In this document: piece by piece, positions 7,367 through 14,724 of the stretch | Numbering within the stretch: position 1 is the first letter of the stretch | How the letters are laid out: every line of letters begins with the position of its first letter | Assembly (NCBI GenBank): GCA_964650975.1 | Contig: CAZYWA010000152.1 | Coordinates: 1 to 15,736, forward strand | Direction of reading: 5' to 3' | From: CAZYWA01 sp964650975 [NCBI: uncultured bacterium] | Lineage (GTDB): Bacteria > JADJOY01 | DNA length: 15,736 nt | Program-made: the position numbers and the translations under genes | The notes under the pieces: model-generated | Told to the model about the DNA's origin: nothing | Databases searched by the model: none | The model's input: only the letters and a program-made list of their open reading frames with translations

Positions 7367-8737
7367 CTACACCACCAGATCCTGAACCGCTCGCACCAGC
7401 TGATTCAAATTCCGCACCTCGCGGACGTGGTCGCAGTGCGGCAAATAGTCGTTCATGACGCTGTCGCCGAAGCCCCAGGTGAGCCGGTTCTCCGGATTGA
7501 GCCAGATCACCTGGCGAGCCTTCTCCTGGATCGCGGCCAGCGCGCCGGCGCGCGGGTCGTGGTAGTTGCTGCGCGCGTCGCCCAGGATGATCACCGTGGT
7601 GCGGTGCGTGACCTCGCCCAGGTGGTGGGCCCGGAAGCTCTCGAACACGTGCCCGAAATCCGAGTTGTTGTAGTAGTCGATCTCGCTCGAGGTGAGGATC
7701 TTGCCGATCGCCTCGCGGATGTCGCTCTCGGCGAACCAGCTCGTCACCTCGGTGAGCTCGCGCACGTAGACGAAGCTCCTCACCCGCGCGAAGAGATCTT
7801 GGATCGAGTACATGAACTGCAGCATGAAGTGGGCGATGTAGCGGACCGACCCCGAGACGTCGCACAGGTTCACGATCTCGGGCCGCTCGACGCGGCGGCG
7901 ACGGAACACCAGCTCGATCGGCACGCCGCCGTACTGGAGGTTGCGGCGGAAGGTGCGCTGCGCGTCGAGGGTGCCGCGGCGCGCACGGCGCCGGCGCATC
8001 GAGAGCACGGTGCGCAGCCGCCGGGCGAGCTCGCTCACCACGTCGTTCATGTCGCGGATCTCGCGCTCCGAGAGGCTGAAGAAGCTGCGCTCGGCCAGGT
8101 CCTCGCGGCCCGGCGCGGGCTTGGCGACGGTGTTCTGCTCGAGCTTGCGCTCGACCGCGCTGCGCGCCACCTCTCGCATGCCGCGCCGGAACGCTTCGAG
8201 CGCCTGCTCCATCTGCTCGATGTCCTCGGGCTGCCAGCCGGCGCGTGCCAGCGCCTGTCCCAGGCCGCGCAGGGCGGGATCGGACGGGTCGAGACCCATG
8301 CGCTCGAGCAGCCGCCTGGTGAAGTAGCCCACCTGGAGCCGGTTGCCGATCTGGTCGAGCGACACGTCCTCGCTCAACCCCCGCATGCGCATCTCGAGCG
8401 ACGCGGGATCGGCGAGCTGCTCGATTCGCTCGACGAGATCGCCGAGCCCCTCCACGTCGCGCAGTCCCGCGAGCCGGCGCGCCAGATCCTCGGGGTCGCC
8501 GCCCCATGCCGAAGCACTGCTCGCGGCGCTGAAGAAGAGGTCGAAGAGCCGGTCGAAGGTCGGCCGATCGCCGTGGTTCTTGATCAAGAGCGCGCGCAGC
8601 GCGTCGCGCACCGCGGGGCGGTCGCCGACGTCGTCGAGCTTCGCGAGCCCCGCGACCGCGTCCAGGCTCTCGGCCGTCGAGACGCGCACGCCGGCCCGCC
8701 TGAGCGAGCCCACGAACTCGACGAGCCGCTCTTCCAC
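7367..8737 (-). CDS. CoxE-like von Willebrand factor A domain protein
   Basis: 456 residues. The N-terminal two thirds is helical and charged. The C-terminal part is a VWA domain introduced by the typical CoxE-family lead-in LDAQRTFRRNLQYGGVPIEL and the strand RPEIVNLCDVSGSV. The metal-binding MIDAS motif DxSxS is intact (D293, S295, S297), and a later acidic residue occurs in VIILGDARSNY. No signal peptide or membrane segment is seen, so it is cytoplasmic. CoxE-like proteins work with MoxR-type ATPases on target complexes, for instance in CO dehydrogenase maturation, but no cox structural genes are here, so the target is unknown. The GTG start at 8735-8737 directly follows the TGA of the ATPase gene (TGAGTG), which argues for translational coupling. 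Confidence 0.9.
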   Translation of the reverse strand: MEERLVEFVGSLRRAGVRVSTAESLDAVAGLAKLDDVGDRPAVRDALRALLIKNHGDRPTFDRLFDLFFSAASSASAWGGDPEDLARRLAGLRDVEGLGDLVERIEQLADPASLEMRMRGLSEDVSLDQIGNRLQVGYFTRRLLERMGLDPSDPALRGLGQALARAGWQPEDIEQMEQALEAFRRGMREVARSAVERKLEQNTVAKPAPGREDLAERSFFSLSEREIRDMNDVVSELARRLRTVLSMRRRRARRGTLDAQRTFRRNLQYGGVPIELVFRRRRVERPEIVNLCDVSGSVRYIAHFMLQFMYSIQDLFARVRSFVYVRELTEVTSWFAESDIREAIGKILTSSEIDYYNNSDFGHVFESFRAHHLGEVTHRTTVIILGDARSNYHDPRAGALAAIQEKARQVIWLNPENRLTWGFGDSVMNDYLPHCDHVREVRNLNQLVRAVQDLVV

Positions 8738-9694
8738 TCAGCTTCGCCCGCTGGTGGCGGCGCGCGGCTCGTCGGACGCGGAGGGGAGCCGCGACACCAG
8801 TCGCGTCACCTGATCCCGGGCCTTCTTCACGTCGCCCTCGTGCTTGAGCACGATGCCCAGCGTCTCGCGGACCACCGAGTCGTCGAGGCTGCCCACGTTG
8901 AGCAACGCCAGCGCCCGCGCCCAGTCGAGCGCCTCGCTGACGCTCGGCGCCTTCTTGAGATCGAGCTCGCGCAGACCGTGGACGAAGCGCACCACCTGGC
9001 GGGCGAGCGTGGGCCCGGCCTCGGGCACCTTCATGCGCACGATCTCGGTCTCCATCGCGTCGTCGGGGAAATCGAGATAGAGGTGCAGGCAGCGCCGCTT
9101 GAGCGCGTCCGAGAGCTCGCGGGTGTTGTTGCTGGTGAGGATCACCATGGGACGCTCGCGCGCCTTGAAGGTGCCGATCTCCGGCACGCTCACCTGGAAG
9201 TCGCTCAGGAACTCGAGCAGGAACGCCTCGAACTCCGGATCGGCCTTGTCGATCTCGTCGATCAAGAGCACCGACACCGATTCGGAGCGGATCACCCGGA
9301 GCAGCGGACGCGAGAGCAGAAAGCGCTCCGAGAAGAACACGTCCTCCTGCGAGGTGAGGCGCTCGACCGACTCGCGCAGATCGCGCGCGCCGGACAGCAC
9401 CTCGCCGATCTTCTCCTTCAGGATCTGGGTGTAGAGCAGCTGCTTGGCGTACTCCCACTCGTAGAGCGCCTTGGTCTCGTCGAGACCTTCGTAGCACTGC
9501 AGGCGCACCAGCTCGACGCCCAGCACCCGCGCCAGCACCTGCCCGAGATCGGTCTTGCCGACGCCGGCCGGACCCTCGACCAGAATCGGGCGGCGCATCT
9601 TGGACGCGAGGAAGATCACCGTCGCGACGCTGCGCGTGCACAGATACTGCCCGGCGCGAAACCGATCCATCACCTCGTCGATCGACTGGAACAT
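8738..9694 (-). CDS. MoxR-family AAA+ ATPase (CoxD-like)
   Basis: 318 residues, the usual length of this single-domain family. Walker A GPAGVGKT is at 41-48, Walker B LLIDEIDKAD at 143-152, sensor 1 LTSNNTREL at 186-194, and the arginine-finger region DALKRRCLHLYLDFP at 197-210. The segment LQCYEGLDETKALYEWEY (66-82) is characteristic of MoxR/CoxD proteins. These ATPases act as chaperones that insert metals into, or remodel, partner complexes together with VWA proteins. ATG 9694 has GAGGG five bases upstream. It is the first gene of the block running towards mreB, preceded by a structured leader with two hairpins, and its stop abuts the start of the VWA gene. Confidence 0.95.
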   Translation of the reverse strand: MFQSIDEVMDRFRAGQYLCTRSVATVIFLASKMRRPILVEGPAGVGKTDLGQVLARVLGVELVRLQCYEGLDETKALYEWEYAKQLLYTQILKEKIGEVLSGARDLRESVERLTSQEDVFFSERFLLSRPLLRVIRSESVSVLLIDEIDKADPEFEAFLLEFLSDFQVSVPEIGTFKARERPMVILTSNNTRELSDALKRRCLHLYLDFPDDAMETEIVRMKVPEAGPTLARQVVRFVHGLRELDLKKAPSVSEALDWARALALLNVGSLDDSVVRETLGIVLKHEGDVKKARDQVTRLVSRLPSASDEPRAATSGRS

Positions 9695-9702
9695 GTTCCC
9701 TC

Positions 9703-9723
9703 GGAGGGCATTTCAAGCCCTCC
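9703..9723 (-). promoter_or_regulatory. moxR leader hairpin 2, next to the ribosome-binding site
   Basis: GGAGGGC (9703-9709) and GCCCTCC (9717-9723) make a perfect 7-bp stem with a 7-base loop. On the minus strand its 3' arm directly abuts the GAGGG ribosome-binding site (9698-9702) of the MoxR gene. It could shield or expose ribosome entry. Confidence 0.55.
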
Positions 9724-9752
9724 GCCCCGAAAAAGTTCGATTTCTTCGGGGC
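9724..9752 (-). promoter_or_regulatory. moxR leader hairpin 1 or end of upstream transcript
   Basis: GCCCCGAA (9724-9731) and TTCGGGGC (9745-9752) make a perfect 8-bp stem with a 13-base loop. It touches the next hairpin with no base between. It lies 42 bases after the stop of the TraF-like gene, so it could also end that transcript, but no T-run follows the stem on either strand. Confidence 0.5.
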
Positions 9753-9774
9753 CTCAACCCCCGATCTGGACGCG

Positions 9775-9783
9775 AGTGTAGCA
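9775..9783 (-). promoter_or_regulatory. Candidate extended -10 promoter for moxR
   Basis: The minus strand reads TGCTACACT, an extended -10 (TGn plus TACACT, 4 of 6 matches to TATAAT). No clear -35 box sits 16-18 bases upstream. Transcription from about 9768 would place both hairpins in a leader of about 74 bases. Almost the same string occurs before the phosphatase gene. Confidence 0.3.
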
Positions 9784-9794
9784 GGCGCGCGCGG

Positions 9795-11069
9795 TCAGTC
9801 CGTGTGGAGGCGAATCGTGAGGCCGAGGCGCAGCTCTTCGGGAATCGAGTACGAGTCGAGCTCGCTGCCGGAGAGGGCGAACTGCCCGGCGAGGTCGACG
9901 TCCACGGGGCCGAGCGCGAGGCCGACTCCGGCGGTCAACTCCGGTCCGAGATCGCTCTCCGCCAGGTTGTCGAGCATGCCGAGGCGGAGCGCCAGTACCT
10001 GGAACGGCAGCCACTCGACTCCCACCGACAGGTTCTGCACCTGATAGCCGCGTTGCAGCAGGTCGTCGAGGAAGGCGCCGTTTCGCAGCAGATCGACGTC
10101 GAGTGCCACGGTCAACGAATCGAACGCGTGCGCCGCGAATCCCAGCCTGAGCTGGGGATCGAGGACCACGCTCGAACCGATCCCCGCAGCCCGCCCCGCG
10201 GCACCGAAGCCGAAGCTCGGCTTGGTCAGGTTCCGTCCCAGGAGGCCGATCTCGAGCCAGCGGTCGTGAAGGAAGACACCGGCGTCGAGACCGAAGGCGC
10301 TCGAGCCGTGCAGGTCGTCGAAGATGGCGCGGAAGTAGTTCGACGAGTCGACCTGGTTGATCGGTGTCCGCACCGCCAGGGCCTGGCCGTAGAGGTACTT
10401 GACCGAGACGCCCACCGAGAGCCACGGCGTCGGCGCCACGGCATAGGCGAGGGGTACCTCGTTCAGGATCAGCCCCTCGTAGACGAGCTCGACGGGCAGA
10501 TTGTCGGGATCGAGCTTCCCCGGGTCGATCTGATCGATCGGCACGCTGGGCCGCGGAATGCCCGAGATCTCGGTGGACGCGAGGTAGCCCAGCCCGAGGG
10601 CTCCGAAGTGGACGAAGACGCCGGCGTTCCCCTCGGCGCTCGCGGCCCACTTCTCGTGGATCAGCCCGTTCACCAGCCGGGTGGCCTCGTCGACCGAGCC
10701 GATGCTTCCGCCTCCGGTCTGGCCGATCTGGACCAGCTCGTCGACCGCCTGGCCGACGTCGTTGAAGGCCTGAATTCCCGGAGTGGCCACGACCTCGATC
10801 GAGAAGCTCGACGGATGACGCCACGGCGCCGAGGCATCGACGGAGTTGCGCCCGTCGAAGCTGCCGAGCTGCGCCAGCACGCCCGGATTCCAGGCCACCG
10901 CCGATTCGTCGAGCACCGACGCCACGCCGGCGCCGCCCATCGCCAGGGCTCGAGCCCCGACGATCTGGAATTCCTGCGCGCCCGCCGCGCGTGGCCAGCC
11001 CGCCAGGACGCACCCGACGACGCATGCCGCGACGGTGACCGATCCGACCCACCGAGCTCGACTGTTCAC
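9795..11069 (-). CDS. TraF-like (PorV-like) outer-membrane beta-barrel protein
   Basis: 424 residues from a GTG start. A clear signal peptide ends in GWPRAAGAQ with likely cleavage after A31. The mature N-terminus FQIVGARALAMGGAGVA (34-50), followed by LDESAVAWNPGVLA, is the signature of the barrel family annotated 'conjugal transfer protein TraF', related to PorV/FadL-like proteins; those names do not imply conjugation. The rest alternates short beta strands and turns (LSVGVSVKYLYG, LGFAAHAFDSLTVALDVDL, LRLGLTIRLHTD), typical of a barrel. GTG 11069 is chosen because TGGAGG stands at good spacing and the signal peptide begins there. An earlier in-frame GTG at 11111 overlaps the preceding stop and would lengthen the N-terminus. 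It follows the diguanylate cyclase gene by 38 bases. Confidence 0.8.
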   Translation of the reverse strand: MNSRARWVGSVTVAACVVGCVLAGWPRAAGAQEFQIVGARALAMGGAGVASVLDESAVAWNPGVLAQLGSFDGRNSVDASAPWRHPSSFSIEVVATPGIQAFNDVGQAVDELVQIGQTGGGSIGSVDEATRLVNGLIHEKWAASAEGNAGVFVHFGALGLGYLASTEISGIPRPSVPIDQIDPGKLDPDNLPVELVYEGLILNEVPLAYAVAPTPWLSVGVSVKYLYGQALAVRTPINQVDSSNYFRAIFDDLHGSSAFGLDAGVFLHDRWLEIGLLGRNLTKPSFGFGAAGRAAGIGSSVVLDPQLRLGFAAHAFDSLTVALDVDLLRNGAFLDDLLQRGYQVQNLSVGVEWLPFQVLALRLGMLDNLAESDLGPELTAGVGLALGPVDVDLAGQFALSGSELDSYSIPEELRLGLTIRLHTD

Positions 11070-11107
11070 GAAGCGCCTCCAGGGACCCGGGTGAGGCCCG
11101 TCCTCGC

Positions 11108-12181
11108 TCACTTCGGACGGACCGGGGAGCCGGAAGCGCTCGCCGAGGCGACATCGCCTCGCCCCAGCACGACCACGCGGTTTCGGCCGACCTTGGCTTC
11201 GTACATCGCGGTGTCGGCGAGCCTGAGCAGCGCGTCGCGATCGTGATCGGCGTCACGGCTCGAGGCGCAGCCGATCGACGACGTGAGGAAGCGCAGGTCG
11301 AGCCCCTCGTCCTTCATGAACTCGGCCTCCGCGATCCGGACGCGGATCTTCTCCGCGATCTGGACACCCTCCTCGATCGTGCAGTTGGGGATCACCAGGA
11401 TGAACTCGTCGCCGCCGTAGCGCGCGATGAAGTCGTGCTGCCGGGTGTTGTCGCGCAGCAGGCGCGCCACGGCGATCAACGTCCTCGATCCCACCTGGTG
11501 CCCGTAACGGTCGTTCACCTGCTTGAAGTGATCGAGGTCGATGAACAGCACGCAGAATTCCTCGCCGGTGGTGCGAGCCTCGGCGAGACCCTTGGCGAGA
11601 CGTTCGTGGAGCGAGCGGCTGTTGTAGAGGCCGGTGAGCGGATCGCGCGCCGCAGCGGACGCGTGCGAGATCGACTGGGTGATGAGCTGCGCCAGCACGT
11701 TGAGCAGATCCAGGTCGCGGTCGGTGTAGGCACCGTCGGCGCCGTCGCCGCCCACCCGGTTGAGGAGCTGGATCACGCCGAAGCGCCGCGGACCCACGTC
11801 GAGCGGCGCGCACAAGACCGACTTGGTCTTGAACTGCGCCTCGGCGTCGATGCGGCGGTAGAAGCGCGGATCGTTCTGCACGTCGTTCGCGAGCAGCGGG
11901 CCGCTCTCGAATGCGTAGCCGGCGAAGCCCTTGTTGCGCGGCACCGCCTTCGACTCGAGCGAAACCGCCGAGGCTCCGTAGCTGACGGCGATCACCAGCT
12001 CGTCGCGACGCGGCCGGTAGAGGTAGACGGAGCCGGCTTCGGAAGGAACCAGGCGATTGGCCTTGGCGAGGGCGTCCTGCAGCGATGCCTTGAGATCCGG
12101 CACCGTGTTCGGGAACGGGATCTCCTCCTCGATGTTCTGGAACAGCTCGAGCAGCTCGGGGTCGGGTCCGGGGCGTGTCAC
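11108..12181 (-). CDS. GAF-GGDEF diguanylate cyclase
   Basis: 357 residues, cytoplasmic, with no membrane segment. A GAF sensor domain spans about 27-172 (GSVYLYRPRRDELVIAVSYG, NKGFAGYAFESG, SVLCAPLDVG, FGVIQLLNRV). The GGDEF domain starts at RDPLTGLYNSRSL. It has the substrate block FIDLDHFKQVNDRYGH (213-228), an intact GGDEF at 256-260, and the inhibitory RxxD site (RQHD, 247-250) exactly five residues before it. It ends with LLRLADTAMYEAKVGRNRVVVLG. All catalytic residues needed to make c-di-GMP are present, with product feedback inhibition expected. No EAL or HD-GYP domain is attached. The start is a GTG with only a distant GAGGA, so the first residues are uncertain. It lies between the lipoprotein and TraF-like genes. 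Confidence 0.95.
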   Translation of the reverse strand: MTRPGPDPELLELFQNIEEEIPFPNTVPDLKASLQDALAKANRLVPSEAGSVYLYRPRRDELVIAVSYGASAVSLESKAVPRNKGFAGYAFESGPLLANDVQNDPRFYRRIDAEAQFKTKSVLCAPLDVGPRRFGVIQLLNRVGGDGADGAYTDRDLDLLNVLAQLITQSISHASAAARDPLTGLYNSRSLHERLAKGLAEARTTGEEFCVLFIDLDHFKQVNDRYGHQVGSRTLIAVARLLRDNTRQHDFIARYGGDEFILVIPNCTIEEGVQIAEKIRVRIAEAEFMKDEGLDLRFLTSSIGCASSRDADHDRDALLRLADTAMYEAKVGRNRVVVLGRGDVASASASGSPVRPK

Positions 12182-12230
12182 GAGAGCACCATCCTCGGTC
12201 CGCGACCCAAGGCGCCCGAAACCGCAGCGT

Positions 12231-12662
12231 TCAGAGCGCCCAGCCTTCTTCCGGAAACTCGAGCATCCACTGGCCGTCGTGGACCACCCAGATCTGCTCC
12301 AGCATCACCTTGTGGAACTCGTTCGAGGGCAGCCTCGAGTACTCGATCCGCACCTGCACCCGCGCCTCGGTGCGCAGCCCGGCCTTCTCGTCCGAGCTGT
12401 CGATCACCGACTCGTCGACCGAGAAGTCGTTGATGTCGAGGCTTCCCTCCATGCGCTGGGAGAACCTGAGGAACGCCTTCTCGCGCCCGGGCAGCACGAA
12501 CAGCTTGGCCTTCGCGTACTGCTTCCAGCGCAGGTACTTGGTGAACGCGTCGACCGACTTCTCGAGCTCTTCCTGGCCCGGATCGGTGAGGTGGCTCAGG
12601 CTCGAGCACGACGCCTGCAGCCCGAGGAACAGCACCAGCATGAGCACGGATCGCCTGCGCAC
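12231..12662 (-). CDS. Small lipoprotein of unknown function, NTF2-like appearance
   Basis: 143 residues. The N-terminus MRRRSVLMLVLFLGLQASC is a short lipoprotein signal with the modified cysteine at position 19; the -3 residue is glutamine, slightly off the usual lipobox. Mature residues after CSS carry a helix (EELEKSVDAFTKYLRWKQYAKA) and later curved strands (ARVQVRIEYSRL, VMLEQIWVVHDGQWMLEF). That order resembles an NTF2-like fold such as those found in periplasmic lipoproteins; this is a visual judgement. GTG 12662 is chosen because GGAGG lies seven bases upstream; an ATG at 12686 is in frame but lacks such a site. It lies 61 bases after the beta-barrel gene and 49 before the cyclase gene. 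Function unknown. Confidence 0.75.
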   Translation of the reverse strand: MRRRSVLMLVLFLGLQASCSSLSHLTDPGQEELEKSVDAFTKYLRWKQYAKAKLFVLPGREKAFLRFSQRMEGSLDINDFSVDESVIDSSDEKAGLRTEARVQVRIEYSRLPSNEFHKVMLEQIWVVHDGQWMLEFPEEGWAL

Positions 12663-12681
12663 GGTGACACCTCCGGCGCAC

Positions 12682-12710
12682 GTCATAGCCCGCGTGCTCC
12701 CATGCTTCAA
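12682..12710 (-). promoter_or_regulatory. Possible promoter of the lipoprotein-cyclase genes
   Basis: On the minus strand TTGAAG (12710-12705) and TATGAC (12687-12682) are 17 bases apart, each matching consensus at 4 of 6 positions. A start near 12675 would begin the message right at the GGAGG ribosome-binding site (12674-12670). Confidence 0.35.
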
Positions 12711-12723
12711 CCGGCGAGCCGCC

Positions 12724-14487
12724 TCAGAAGATCACCGCGAGCTGCGGGCGCACCATGAAGATGTCCTGCGCGGTCGGTCCGAAGGCGCTGCCCACGAACA
12801 AGTAGCCCATCTTGATCTCGGCCCGCAGGTTGTCGCCGAACTTGCGGTCGATGCCCCAGTCGATCTCCACTCCCAGGTCCTTCTTGGTGCCATCCGAGAC
12901 CACCGTGACCGGTGTCGTCGGATCGCCGTCGTCGGCGCCCACGATGTGGTAGGTCTCGACGCCGCGGTTGAGCTCGCCCCAGATCAGCGACGACCAGAGC
13001 CGGGTGGCGTCGTCCAGTTTCCACTCCCCGGTGCCCTTGAGGTAGGTCGTGTTGTGCACGTCGGGCTGGAGGTTGACCGGCTCGAGCGGACCGACCTCGT
13101 GGTAGAGGATCACCGCGACGTCGTACTCGGTGTCGAACGGATAGCTGCCCACCTTGGTTCCGGTGAGCGCCGCACCGAGCGCGTCGTTCTCCTGCGCCGC
13201 GACCGCGGCCTTGGCCTCCGGTCCCTTCCCGGCCACCGGACCGACGAAGTTGATGAGCGCGTTCTTGCCGTCGCCGCCCGACGAATAGCCCCACTCGCCG
13301 GTCAGGCGTAGGGGTCCGCTCTCCATGCCACCGCGCACCACGCCGCCGCCGAGAAAGATGTCGAGCGGCTCGTCGCGCGCCACGTCGAAACCGGCCGACG
13401 CTCCCTCGGTGGCGATGGTCTGCGCGACCTTCGGCGAGAGGCCGTTGTCCACGAGCCCCTTCGCGACCGCGTTCGCGACCAGGCCGATGTCGGTGCCGTG
13501 GTCCGCGATCTGGTCGCCGAACGAGCCGAGCTGGCCCTCGAGCCCAGTCTTGATCGAGTCGATGAAGTCCTGACGCTTGTTGTTGGGCACCAGACCGCTG
13601 CGCTTGCTCGAGCCGAAGGCCACCACGCCCTCGCCTTCCATGAACAGCGCGAATCCCTCGCTCACCTCGCGGCGCACGTGGAAGTAGCCCTCCTGAAGGC
13701 CCACGTCCGCGGCCGACGCCGACTTGGTCACCAGCACGCTGTAGATGCCCGCCTCGGTGTCGCCGGTGACGCGCGGCGAGATCGAGCCGTCGGTGTAGAG
13801 GTTGGCGAGGATGAAGTCGTTGACGTCGTCGCCCTGCTGGAAGACGTCGAGCTCGACGGTGCGGTCGTACGCCACGGCGGTGATCAAGTGCTGGTCGTGC
13901 CAGCCCATCGGCACGCCGAGGTCGGTCAGGAAGAGCGCGCGATCCACGGTGTCGCCGGCCTCGGGACCGTTGCCGTCCGGCCCCCACTCGAGGCTGCCGC
14001 CGCCGTTGGCGAGGATCCCCAGACCGAAGTTCGAGGGCTGCCTGCCGACCCGCAACAGGCCCACCGGCGTGCGGATCTCACCGTAGAGATGGTTGATCTG
14101 CACCTCTTCCACGGGCTTGAGCGCGCGATCGAAGCTACTCGTGCCCTTGGCAAGACCGGTCAGGATCGAGGGCTCGTTGTCGTTGTTGCCCCAGATCACG
14201 TTGTCGAGGATGTCGACGCGGGCCTTGAGCTTGATCTCGTCGGTGACGCCCAGCGTCGGGTAGAGCGCGAAGCGGTAGTCGAGGAACTCGGTGTTGAGGT
14301 TGTTGCCCGTCGCCGGATTGAGGGGTGTGTTCTCCTCGTAGAAGTAACGAGTCCGCCACCAGCCGGTGGTGTCGAAGCTCAGCGCGCGCGCGGGTGACGA
14401 GCACGCCGCAACGAACGCGGCCGCCAGGGCGACCCCGAGCGCTGCTCGGACGACGGCGTCTCGAACGGCTGGGCGGGACCCCTTCAT
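12724..14487 (-). CDS. Outer-membrane beta-barrel protein (porin-like), unknown substrate
   Basis: 587 residues. A signal peptide of about 36 residues ends at SPARALSF. The stretch VAAC at 26-29 also fits a lipobox, but the barrel form makes ordinary cleavage more likely. The mature protein starts with an aromatic-rich strand (TTGWWRTRYFY) and continues with amphipathic strands (NHLYGEIRTPVGLLRVGRQP, YFHVRREVSEGFALFMEGEG, LRLTGEWGYSS, EIDWGIDRKFGDNLRAEIKMGYLF). It ends in ...RPQLAVIF; a terminal phenylalanine is the usual BAM insertion signal. Two helical, alanine-rich stretches (about 304-372 and 408-447) interrupt the barrel. ATG 14487 has a strong GGAGGTGAG just upstream. The frame is open far upstream by chance. 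It is transcribed divergently from the phosphatase gene and leads the lipoprotein-cyclase-TraF series. Confidence 0.88.
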   Translation of the reverse strand: MKGSRPAVRDAVVRAALGVALAAAFVAACSSPARALSFDTTGWWRTRYFYEENTPLNPATGNNLNTEFLDYRFALYPTLGVTDEIKLKARVDILDNVIWGNNDNEPSILTGLAKGTSSFDRALKPVEEVQINHLYGEIRTPVGLLRVGRQPSNFGLGILANGGGSLEWGPDGNGPEAGDTVDRALFLTDLGVPMGWHDQHLITAVAYDRTVELDVFQQGDDVNDFILANLYTDGSISPRVTGDTEAGIYSVLVTKSASAADVGLQEGYFHVRREVSEGFALFMEGEGVVAFGSSKRSGLVPNNKRQDFIDSIKTGLEGQLGSFGDQIADHGTDIGLVANAVAKGLVDNGLSPKVAQTIATEGASAGFDVARDEPLDIFLGGGVVRGGMESGPLRLTGEWGYSSGGDGKNALINFVGPVAGKGPEAKAAVAAQENDALGAALTGTKVGSYPFDTEYDVAVILYHEVGPLEPVNLQPDVHNTTYLKGTGEWKLDDATRLWSSLIWGELNRGVETYHIVGADDGDPTTPVTVVSDGTKKDLGVEIDWGIDRKFGDNLRAEIKMGYLFVGSAFGPTAQDIFMVRPQLAVIF

Positions 14488-14558
14488 CTCACCTCCTCGG
14501 GCTTGGGTCGCGGCGAAACGGGCGCGGCGCGACCTTCCGGCCGGCGCGAGCGCGCCCA

Positions 14559-14588
14559 ACAGTAGACGAGCGGGGAACGCGCCGTCAA
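14559..14588 (-). promoter_or_regulatory. Sigma70-like promoter of the beta-barrel gene
   Basis: On the minus strand TTGACG (14588-14583) matches the -35 consensus at 5 of 6 positions. The -10 is TCTACT (14566-14561, 16-base spacer, 4 of 6) or TACTGT (14564-14559, 18-base spacer, 3 of 6). Start would be near 14553, leaving a leader of about 65 bases. Confidence 0.45.
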
Positions 14589-14623
14589 CGCGTCGCGGCC
14601 GGAAAACCCGGCGGGGACGGGCA

Positions 14624-14641
14624 GTTCGGGGGGCTCCGAAC
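14624..14641. promoter_or_regulatory. Dyad in divergent intergenic region, possible operator
   Basis: GTTCGG (14624-14629) and CCGAAC (14636-14641) form a perfect inverted repeat with a 6-base spacer. It lies between the two divergent promoters, about 35 bases from each core. It fits a regulator binding site, but the regulator is unknown and a chance 6-bp dyad is possible. Confidence 0.3.
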
Positions 14642-14673
14642 GAATATGGGATGGCGCTCGTCGTGGCGGAATT

Positions 14674-14681
14674 GCTACAGT
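14674..14681 (+). promoter_or_regulatory. Candidate extended -10 promoter of the phosphatase gene
   Basis: TTGCTACAGT contains an extended -10 (TG, one base, TACAGT, 4 of 6 matches). No clear -35 box is found. The start would be near 14688, giving a 37-base leader with CAGGAG eight bases before the ATG. Confidence 0.3.
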
Positions 14682-14724
14682 GGCGTGACCGTTCCATCGC
14701 GCCCACGAGGCGCAGGAGTTTCAC

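Noticed and set aside
5862-9716. One giant minus-strand frame of 1284 codons
   Set aside because: Only the C-terminal 473 codons make a sensible protein. The rest is the wrong frame behind the MoxR and VWA genes, kept open by high GC.
7307-9781. Long plus-strand frame opposite the MoxR and VWA genes
   Set aside because: The translation is rich in His, Arg, Glu and Leu with no domain, as expected for the antisense of GC-rich coding sequence.
14662-14676. Sigma54-like GG...GC pair (TGGCGGAATTGC) before the phosphatase gene
   Set aside because: The spacing between GG and GC is 7 bases, not the required 10.
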